Shown one piece after another: positions 55,985-64,000 of a DNA stretch of 64,000 nucleotides (its first letter is position 1; each line of letters starts with the position of its first letter). Location of the stretch: the NCBI GenBank assembly GCA_949128115.1, contig OX421962.1:103570836-103634835 (forward strand), in the 5' to 3' direction. This DNA is from Anaspis maculata. Its lineage: Eukaryota; Arthropoda; Insecta; Coleoptera; Scraptiidae. Under the pieces are notes generated by a model. It had not been told where the DNA came from. It saw only the letters and a program-made list of their open reading frames with translations, and searched no databases. Both the position numbers and the translations under genes were made by a program.

Positions 55985-56150
55985 CAACCTGCGATGATGA
56001 TGCCGGAGTGCATGCCCTGCGGGCGGACTTTTTTTGGAGGATTGTACTGGCAAAAAAATGGATCAGTTGCATCAAAAATGCTTCGAATGGGGACACGGAG
56101 AATGTGCAAACAGAACAAAGAAGAATGCCTCATTTGCAATTTTTTTTTTT
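55985..56150 (+). pseudogene. possible Tigger/pogo-type transposase C-terminal zinc finger
   Basis: Reading across two frame changes on the plus strand gives ECMPCGRTFF, then LHQKCFEWGHGECANRTKKN, then a Cys-rich end, all preceded at 55850-55911 by a Lys-rich stretch. A C-x2-C ... C ... W-x-H-x2-C ... pattern is the PHD-like finger at the end of many insect pogo/Tigger transposases. The catalytic core was not found. The assignment rests on a short, broken match. Confidence 0.35.
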
Positions 56151-56239
56151 AAATATATTTTTTACATTCAAAAACTTGGCCCCCGGTTTCGGATAGGGCT
56201 ATCCGAAATTTGGAGCATTTTTTTGCAATCCAGAAAAAT

Positions 56240-58425
56240 TACGTAGATCTGAATAACCCCCGAAATCAAATCTAGAGATGGAACTCGTCGAAAACAATTT
56301 GCTTTGAAGTGAACCATTCACTATGATCATTCTAAGATATACCTCCTTCTGTATAAAAGAAGATTCCTCGACGAGGGGATTAATATAATGGCTGCATGTT
56401 TCCAGAAAATCAGTACACCTTGTGATGGAACGCATTTTCAGCGACTTTTCACAAACTTACCTACTCTAATACTTCGACGCAAGTAAAACATTTCTATATT
56501 AGGAACTGACTGAAAACGCGGCAGAAATTCGGGTTCTCGCGGGTCAAAGGGGATTCTTGTGTCGTGCTTTGTCGAGGCTGGGTGTGTCCCGCGTCGTCCT
56601 GAAAGATTCTCATTACAGGTGGGTGATTTTTGACTTATTTTCTCAAGATTCAATCCTCTACATTCAGTTTTAAATTTTACTACGCATGTAGAGCTGAATT
56701 ATGGATTTAAAATCGCATCTTCCTGTTCGGGCGTCAATTTATGAGTTTCCGGAAATTCAGAACAAAGAAGAGGACCGAAAATGGGCTTTCGCGGTTTTTA
56801 CAGCCTAGTTTGAAGCGAGGATGGAGGCACCCTACGCGTCTCGTGGATTTTACTAGTTTTCGGGGATACCCAACGGCCCTGTTGACGCTGAATGCGGTGA
56901 TAGGTGCCAGGTACCTACGCGTTCTTTCCATGGATGATGTTATATTCGTGTTTGCACTGCTCTCTCAAGAAACGCACCTCGGTGCCTTGCGCGAGGAACT
57001 GCAGGTTTCAAAAATAACGCGTATGGGATTTCGTTATTTCTGGTTTGAGCTTTAGTGCGTATACGGGACTTGTTTTCATGTTCAGGTCCGGGCTTAGATT
57101 GATTTCCTGTATGAGTCTGTTTTACGTTCTGATTTTTGATGTCATTTTTGTTGTCTCACGAATTTTGTTAACTTACTGATTTTCATGTCAATATTTTCAT
57201 GACCATTTTATTGATTTTGTGTGTAATTTGATTGTCATGTACTCACTTGACTGTAATTTTTGTATTTCCTATTTTTGTTTGTGCCATGATTTGATTTTCA
57301 TGTAAATGTCATTGTCCGCCGTCTTTTATGACTCTCATATTTTTATGTCATGTTTTTGTTTTTATGCTCGCTGCTATGTTTGTCAGATATCCAATGTAGG
57401 TATTTTACAGGATCCTACTAACCACCCCTATTTTGTCTTGTTTTGAGTTTTTATACATTGTTGATGATTTTATCTGCATTGTCGATTTGTTGATTCATTC
57501 TGCATTGTTCACTGATGTGTTTTACATTTGTTTACTGATGTTTCTGCGATTTTGTTTTACTAATTGCACTTACACTGAATACCGGAATCTATCAGTGAGT
57601 TTTTGTTATTCACTTGTCAACAAATGTGAGAGTCTTCTTCTTAGGGCTTAACTCAGGGGTTTCTTTGACTGGGTTCTTCCAATGAGTGCCCTTTTTCGAA
57701 TCCGTCACTCTCCTCTTTTTCTTTGACTGACAGTATGACATATTTTATTGTTGTGTTTCAATTGTTTTTGTTCATTTTGTCCATTGTGTGTCATTTTACT
57801 AGTCTGTCAGTTCCATTTTGCTAGGTGTTTTATGAAAAGAATCTGATTCATTTAAATTTTGCTGATGATTTTAATGAAAATTCATTTTGTTTGCTGTCAA
57901 TTCGTGTTTTTGTTCAACTTTCAATACAATCCTCATCCCCAAAGTTCCGTTCTCGTCTCGAGTAGAACCTGAGTGAAACGACAACGTGAGAAAAACGTAG
58001 GTTAGAGGTCCAAGGTAGAAGGGGAGGGGGGTAACGACAATCATAGCCAAGGGTCAGAATGAGGGAAACAGTTCACCCTCTTACCTAAAAACTAATATAA
58101 CCTAAGTAAGGAAAAACAAATCTGGTAATTATTGTATCTAGAAACATCGTTGGTTTCTTCCGAGGTTTTTTCTCGATTCAATAAAAATTTACCAGATTTG
58201 TTATTTGTAACGTAGGTTACATTAGTTTTCAGGTAAGTAGGGACACTGATTTTCTCCGGAAAACATGCACCCGTAATTTAATTCCCTCATCAAGAAATCT
58301 TCTCTCATACAAGCACAGCTAAATCTTAAAATGACCATATTGAATAGTTCGCTCCAAAGCAAATTGATTTTCGACGAGTTTCATCTCCAAATATGATTCC
58401 GGGGGCTATTCAGATCTGCGTCACT
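56240..58425. mobile_element. foldback enclosing the right inverted repeat
   Basis: Arms 56240-56420 and about 58220-58425 are reverse complements (CAGATCTGAATA.CCCCCG.AATCA, ACTCGTCGAAAA.CAATTTGC, GAGG..ATTAAT/ATTAAA). They enclose about 1.8 kb that includes the 57390-58095 repeat. No coding region recognised. Confidence 0.55.
57390..58095 (-). repeat. right copy of the long inverted repeat bracketing OR-C
   Basis: Inverted relative to 48090-48680: CAGGATCCTACTAACCACCC, CCCTATTTTGTCTTG, GAATCCGTCACTCTCC, TCATCCCCAAAGTTCCGTTC, TGAGTGAAACGACAACGTGA. Strongly G/T-rich on the plus strand. Confidence 0.7.
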
Positions 58426-58689
58426 TTTGATGCAGACCCCTTATTCTAAGTATTCTTCTGCATCAACTTCGGAGACCTATTCTGGTTCCCTGAAGCTTCA
58501 GCTGCAACATGAGCCACAAATCATAAAAATCGGTCAACCTGTAAACAAGCTATAACCAAAAAACCAAAAAGTTGTTTTTTTTTTCGAATCACCCTGAAGT
58601 TTGTAATGTAACCCACTTTCCAACGATTTTGGCTGTGATCGTCGTTCTGTTCGTAGTTTCTGATCTAATTAGGAAGAGTGGAAATAATG

Positions 58690-58830
58690 GCAGACGGTAT
58701 GAGAGTTTCTGAGCAATGAGGAAGACTTGAAATCGAGCTTGAAATAATTACAAAAGATTTGAGAGTTTCTGAGCGAATGAGGAAGATTTGAAATAAAGGC
58801 AGATGATTTGTGAGTTCCGAACGAATTTAG
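58690..58830. repeat. imperfect tandem repeat, units of about 60 bp
   Basis: GAGAGTTTCTGAGC.AATGAGGAAGA.TTGAAAT occurs near 58700 and 58761, and a degraded third unit (GTGAGTTCCGAACGAATTTAG) near 58811. Confidence 0.55.
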
Positions 58831-61800
58831 GAGACTCAAAAGTGACAAGGGTTTTGAAGTTGATTTGGTCTTGAAGTAGTTTGTAGTACTAAATTCCGAG
58901 CAACAGTAAAGGCCTGTCACCTCATTTAATTGATCAAATCACCGTCCTCGCCATTCCTGGTTCCTGGTCCCACCCCTCTTCAGCAATTTCCCAGGACCAC
59001 ACAAAATAAATAAATATGTCCCAAGGGATGATGTCCTTTGGGTTCGACTTTCAATATACAAAAATATACAATTTACGTAAATGTTATTTGGTGTCGCAAA
59101 ATTCACCAAGGCCCTTTCATTCTTGCTAGCGCAATTTCAATGAGCATCAACAAAATGGAATGCGGTCTGCTGTTCCGATTTCAAATAATGAAGCATGAGA
59201 GGCACATAGTGACACGAATATAAATTAATGAATCAAGCGGATCAAAATAATGACATAAAATCTCAATTGGAACAGAGAATCCCAAGTAAAATTACAAATA
59301 AAACAGTGGCGTTACGATAAAGTAACCCAAATGGCAAATCATTATCAACACAGTACAACCAATTCCAAAAACATGAGAGCATCTCCGTCTTGTGAAACAC
59401 CGCAAATTTGAACAAAATGGTAACCCGAAAACCATGTACAACGCTGAAAATATTTAGGAAATAAATTAATATAACAATTAATAAAACAGACTTGCCTTAT
59501 TAAGGAGGTACACAAACTACAAGCACAATAAAACACCGTGGACTTCTATCACGTCCGATTCTAGTCGAGGCTGAGTTCGATCTCCCCGGATTTGCACCAA
59601 GACGCCTGTAGCTAAACCTGCGTGAAGTTCTGTACCCTTCGCAGGTATAAAATCCACCCGCTTCCGACACTCTCGGCGAATGATTTGATGTTTTAAACTA
59701 TACCAGATTCTGCTTTATTTATGTGTATGTAATTTCAAGAAAGCGACGAATTTTGACTTTATTATTAGTCATGAAAAATCAACCTGCTTGTTCGTGTCTG
59801 AAAGTCCGTTCCCTAACAAGTTTGAAAAGATAATCGGAAAATTATTGTAAAACTGTTTCAAGATATAGTTGTACCAACCTCCCTGGACCAGTTGGGAATA
59901 TTCCAAAATATTGGCTCAAATACTGACTGGGTGGTGATTGGCTCAGCCTGAAAGTAAATTAGTTAAGTCAAGCATGGGAGCGTAGCTACATCTGGCGATA
60001 TTCAGAGAGTAGGGAGGCAGGCAAGATGCAGGCGTTGAGCGAAAAGTGAGGAAGCACGCAAGGGTGGTTGGTGTGTGAATGCAACACAGAGAAGACGCCT
60101 TGCTTTGCGCTCCTGCTATTATTGTTATATTATTTGTTGATCAAGTTGTTTATGGTTTCGTGATTGTGGGTTTTTTTGGATGTGGAACTTTCGGTGAAAT
60201 CAAAAGGCAAGTAAATCACTGATTTGATTGATTCGACCATTAATTGAGGTAGCAGATGTTCAGAAATTTATTAGCACGGTTTTTTGTGAAATCAGAGTCG
60301 CACTTCAATTGAATGGTGTACAATCTTTATTATGAATGTTCAGCTGTTAGAATCCAAGTACCGTCTTAATGTCAGATTTAATCGAATTTCAAGAAGTAAG
60401 TTACCTGGGCTTTCTTACCTGAAAAGGTGCTTCAAGTTGACGTGACTTTCTTCTCTATGCGGTTAACCCTTTCAAGTATAAGCTTTAGTTAGTGCGTTAA
60501 AATCCTAAGTTCAGCAGAATTAGAAGTGAGAGTTAGACGCAAATAAGAAAGGGTTAAGGTCAGGTGCGGCATTGCGGAACAAACAAGCAACCCCTCTTGA
60601 TGCCAGGAACCTACTCAACCGACGCCATCTTCACAAAGAACCGGGTGAGATGTCACCATGAACTAAGGCAAACAAAAGCAACACTTACCTGACCAAAAGG
60701 GTTAATCAACAGGCAGCTAACGACAGGACGAAGTTGACCCGAACCGTCTGGAAGGAGGTTCGTGGTCAATCGAGCTTCGGAACCTGGCTGCCACCCTCGC
60801 GAAGCGGTAGAAAATAAGAGCGGAAAAATGCGGAAATTAGGAAATGCAAAGCGCGAGTCATTCCCCACACAAAATCTGAAAAGCCAAGTCATTTGAAGCT
60901 ACCTGATACATGATCTGAAATAAATCTCCCTCCAAAAAGTCTATTGAAAGGGCCTCAACAAACAAAGACCCAAAGGATTAATTCATGCCCATCATACCTG
61001 TGAATGAACCATCCACTTATTCTCTAGTTAAAGGGCTGGGTGTAAAACTGACGACATTCTGACGATAATTGGGACCCGACAAAACTGGGTATCATTGCAA
61101 TTGTGGACATTCCGATTGTCACTCTTTCGATCAATAACCCTTTGACAGGGGAACGGATTCCCTTTGAAGGGAATGTCATAAAATTGTGTAAACTATTGCT
61201 GAATAAGGCAATGACGTATTCCAGAGATTAAATTGTATTTGTTACGAATCTAGTTAATCAAGCGGTGAAATGAAGAATCAGACAATAAGATTCACCGGAA
61301 GCAAAAGACTCATGTGTGTTCATATTTAATAAAATAAAATGAAGGTCATTGTGATTTGAATTGTTTGTTTATATGTGGAAAATAAATTAATTTGGTCCTC
61401 TCGTAGGTAGAACCAAGGTTTGCTAACAAAGAAAGGGGTAAGCTAATTGAGGAGAAACAAAAGGGTTAAAATACACAACGTAGAAAAGGGTGAAGGGGGG
61501 CAATCGTCACAATATGTTTTCCGGAATTGGGAGTTACTCAAACTTTATAGTTTTTGTAGGGTCTTACACGATGCCTTGCACAACAAACAAGGGAGATCTG
61601 TGCGGGGAGCACTCCGTCCGTTCACGAATTTCGTATACTAAGCTAATACGTATTTTCTATTGTGTAAACTTGCGTATTTTCATTCGTCTTTGCAATCGGA
61701 AACGATCGTAAAAAGTCGTACCCGTGGATAAAGACCGCCATATTGCTTAAATTTCAGTGACGAAGAGGAAAGATGCAGATATAATATGCTAGAGAAAGAC

Positions 61801-62462
61801 AAGAAAGATCGACACTTTACGCAAAACCCATAGTTTTCGTATTTGTACGGAGCTTGCGGGCTAAGCAGCGGGTGGGATACGCAAGGGGCTGGTCGATTTT
61901 TACGAAATACGAAAGTGGCTGTAACGGTCTGAAATTCCGTTTCGATCCAGCCGACCGTCCTTGGCAACGATGTCAGGTGGTTGTTGACCGATTTTGTTTT
62001 TCGGGAATAGTTTTGGGTTTTTCTGCAGCGCGAAAGGGGAGATCGTTTTGCTGGCCTGTTGATGCCGATAAATTGCAGACGAGCTCGATAGGTTTCTACC
62101 TTAACACCCTTCAAGTGCCTTCACGCTGTAAGCGCCTCAACGTTCCGGAGACATTATTTATTTATTTTTTTCTACTAATTTTTACTGCACGACCACTCCC
62201 CTGAGCTTTAGCCGAGTGCAAGTCTGATGTCCGGTGAGTATGCCCTCTAGTGAGAAAAAGATCGTGGCATAATTGGCACCCTAAAACGTGGGGCCAGTCT
62301 GTTGACAATTTCTCAAGGAAGGTTAGAGAAGTACCTACGTAAATAAAATAGTGACTCACATTTTTCAAGTTTAAGTAGTTATCAGGTATATCTGGAACGC
62401 AAAGGGATTTGAAGAAATCTTTGATTTTATTTTATTTCTATTGTTATCTTCAATTGGTAAGT
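58831..62462. other. upstream region of the LTR element; LTR not resolved
   Basis: A TATA-like promoter (GGTATAAAATCCACCC, about 59645) with GC-rich flanks could belong to an LTR, and TTGGGACCCGACAAAACTGG (about 61070) could be a primer-binding site, but I found no paired LTRs or matching tRNA, so neither is called. 61856-61920 is a copy of the dispersed repeat seen at 31555-31620. No other gene recognised. Confidence 0.35.
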
Positions 62463-63884
62463 ATGGAGGTTAATCATCTGAGAAAAGATGAACTCAAAAA
62501 CGAATTGCTGATTCGAGGTGTTCAAGTCGATGAAGCTAGTACGTCTGTTGATGACATGCGGTCGTCATTGCGTTCACTCGTACGTTTCGAAAAATCAGGT
62601 CAACAGTTGACTCAGATTGAGTATACTGTCGATTTTGAAGAAGAGCTTAATCTGTTGAACGACAAGGTCGCCGAGCATTCTGAAACATTGAAAGAATATG
62701 TCGGTACGGTAATTCCAGTTAAAGTATCAAAAAGACTACGCTCAAGACTCAATCATCTGATTAAACGTGTTAATCGGCTTAATGTATCAAAGATGGCGTT
62801 AGAACAAATTGAAACTCGTTCAAAACTTTTGCCTCAAGTACTTGTTCTTTTGGATATTTTGGATAAAGGTCCAAAGGTTAAGTTGAATATGAGCGCGTTA
62901 TTCAATACTAGTGCGGCTAAACCAGAAACCGACGACGACTCGAATGAAAGTACATCTTCAGAATCCGATGTTGAAAATTCATTGCCAGTTGTTAATTCTA
63001 CTTTTCAAAATATTTCTCTTTCTCGAACGTCTATGTCTGAACCGGTTTATAAATGGAATTTAAAATTCAGCGGAGAATCACGTGATATGTCAATCAATCA
63101 ATTCCTGGATTTGGTAGATGAAAAAAAGACTTCACGAAGAATTTCTTCGGAAGAATTATTCGATTCTGCGATTGATCTTTTCACAGGTAAAGCCTTAACT
63201 TGGTTTAGGTCTAACAAGTCTCGCGTTTCTAACTGGACGGAATTGTCAAGATTATTGAGAAGACATTATCAACCACCCGATTACCAGTCTCGATTGTTGA
63301 AAGATATCGTGAATCGTACTCAAGGTGCTACTGAAGGTATCATTGATTATTTGGCGAACATGCAGGCTTTGTTCAAACGTTATGGAACTCTTTCTGAGAC
63401 GGCACAGTTGAACATCATCATTCCAAATCTTGCTCCATTTTATGCGATGCATTTAGGTACGGTTACTACCTTGGAACAGTTGGAACAAGAGTGTTTAATG
63501 TTAGAAATAAAGAAGTTTAGGTCAGAAAACCATCAAGCTCCTGCAAAGAAAAACACCATGGTTGAGCCAAGCTTTGCTTTCGTTGAAACTATTCCGAGAC
63601 AAGCTACTGTTTCTTCTTTCTCTAAGCCTTCTACGTCAGATCGTCGTGAACATGATTCCACAGAGGTACTCTGTTGGAGATGCTCCAAGAAAGGACATCT
63701 CAGGTCTTCTTGTCCCCTCAATAAGAATTTTTCCACGAATATACACTGTTTTGGTTGTGGTAAACCCAATGTTCGAAAGCCAGATTGTGTCGATTGTAAC
63801 ACTAAAAGAAACTCGAAAAACGATTACCGGAGTGTCAATACGACCGTGTTCGACACTCGCAAGCAAAACCAACGGTCAAATTAA
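62463..63884 (+). CDS. LTR retrotransposon Gag (Ty3/gypsy-like)
   Basis: 473 aa from the ATG at 62463; the frame is open further upstream but without an earlier ATG. N terminus: LRKDELKNELLIRGVQVDEA, a SAP-like start. The middle (about residues 215-360) is a retrotransposon Gag capsid domain with FDSAIDLFTGKALTWFRSNK, LLRRHYQPPDYQSRLL and TEGIIDYLANMQALFKRYG. The C terminus has two Cys knuckles: CWRCSKKGHLRSSC and CFGCGKPNVRKPDC. It forms the particle that packages the element RNA. It is uninterrupted, so this copy may be fairly young. Confidence 0.85.
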   Translation: MEVNHLRKDELKNELLIRGVQVDEASTSVDDMRSSLRSLVRFEKSGQQLTQIEYTVDFEEELNLLNDKVAEHSETLKEYVGTVIPVKVSKRLRSRLNHLIKRVNRLNVSKMALEQIETRSKLLPQVLVLLDILDKGPKVKLNMSALFNTSAAKPETDDDSNESTSSESDVENSLPVVNSTFQNISLSRTSMSEPVYKWNLKFSGESRDMSINQFLDLVDEKKTSRRISSEELFDSAIDLFTGKALTWFRSNKSRVSNWTELSRLLRRHYQPPDYQSRLLKDIVNRTQGATEGIIDYLANMQALFKRYGTLSETAQLNIIIPNLAPFYAMHLGTVTTLEQLEQECLMLEIKKFRSENHQAPAKKNTMVEPSFAFVETIPRQATVSSFSKPSTSDRREHDSTEVLCWRCSKKGHLRSSCPLNKNFSTNIHCFGCGKPNVRKPDCVDCNTKRNSKNDYRSVNTTVFDTRKQNQRSN

Positions 63885-64000
63885 ACTCAAAACAAGTCAT
63901 TCTTGATTATATCCTGTCGCATACAGGAGATGATCAACGTCCATATCTAAAAGTTCAAATTTTTGGTTTTTCAATGTTAGGTTTGTTGGATTCTGGGGCT
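63840..64000 (+). CDS. start of Pol (aspartic protease) of the LTR element, cut by the window end
   Basis: The frame one base behind Gag (-1) is open across the Gag stop and reads VILDYILSHTGDDQ, then KVQIFGFSMLGLLDSGA at the window end. LLDSGA is the active-site motif of retroviral-type aspartic proteases. It overlaps the end of Gag by at least 45 bases, so expression would need a -1 frameshift. The start given is approximate. Confidence 0.75.

Noticed and set aside
61060..61100. LTR and primer-binding site upstream of the gag
   Set aside because: TTGGGACCCGACAAAACTGG is a possible primer site, but I could not match a tRNA and no second LTR copy is in the window.

Overview
The window looks like a stretch of insect nuclear genome. 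It carries three intron-containing genes of the insect odorant receptor family (7tm_6, an insect-specific family), and nearly everything else is transposon-derived: non-LTR elements, a tRNA-derived SINE, Tc1/mariner and hAT relics, and many palindromic (foldback/MITE) elements ending in CAGGG or CCGGG at TA targets. The order of insect cannot be fixed by eye.

Receptor genes. OR-A is on + (5326-13330). OR-B is on - (28907-21734). OR-C is on - (53955-50338). I rebuilt each by hand from homologous exons, and all three give the same six-exon structure: an 18-nt first coding exon encoding MSVSIN, a ~710-nt exon, then exons of exactly 100, 105, 156 and 60 nt, with intron phases 0, 2, 0, 0, 0. The predicted proteins are 382, 381 and 383 aa, with no internal stop or frameshift. 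OR-A and OR-B are convergent; OR-C points the same way as OR-B and is its closer paralogue, with matching 5' and 3' flanks. All three share a two-part upstream module: a proximal block (TCCAGTACTGGA-like dyad, GATTGATC, TTATAAA) directly before the start codon and a distal block about 300-400 bp upstream with a TAATTA core. Introns differ mainly by transposon load: intron 4 is 6.6 kb in OR-A, 5.5 kb in OR-B and 0.8 kb in OR-C, while OR-C intron 2 is swollen by a foldback.

Layout. 1-5 kb: MITEs and a mariner transposase remnant. 5.3-13.3 kb: OR-A, its big intron packed with foldbacks and a minisatellite built on AGGTATGTAAT. 14-21.2 kb: foldback elements. 21.7-28.9 kb: OR-B, with Tc1 and jockey-like fragments, an 8-bp-TSD MITE and a foldback in intron 4. 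31.9-39.9 kb: a full-length I-type non-LTR retrotransposon on the minus strand (15-bp target duplication, poly-A tail), interrupted in its second ORF by a SINE and in Gag by a 2-kb palindromic mariner relative; removing either insert restores the frame. The retroelement itself sits inside an older foldback. 42.3-46.3 kb: nested palindromes and a ~260-bp GC-rich tandem array split by a 1.2-kb hAT element. 46.4-50 kb: a mariner fragment, a second SINE copy and a large palindrome. 50.3-54 kb: OR-C, bracketed at a distance by ~0.6-kb inverted repeats (48.1-48.7 and 57.4-58.1 kb). 62.5-64 kb: gag and the start of pol of an LTR retrotransposon running off the end.

The most notable patterns are the conserved promoter module of the three receptors, the very short predicted leaders, and at least three cases where one palindromic element sits at the exact centre of another.
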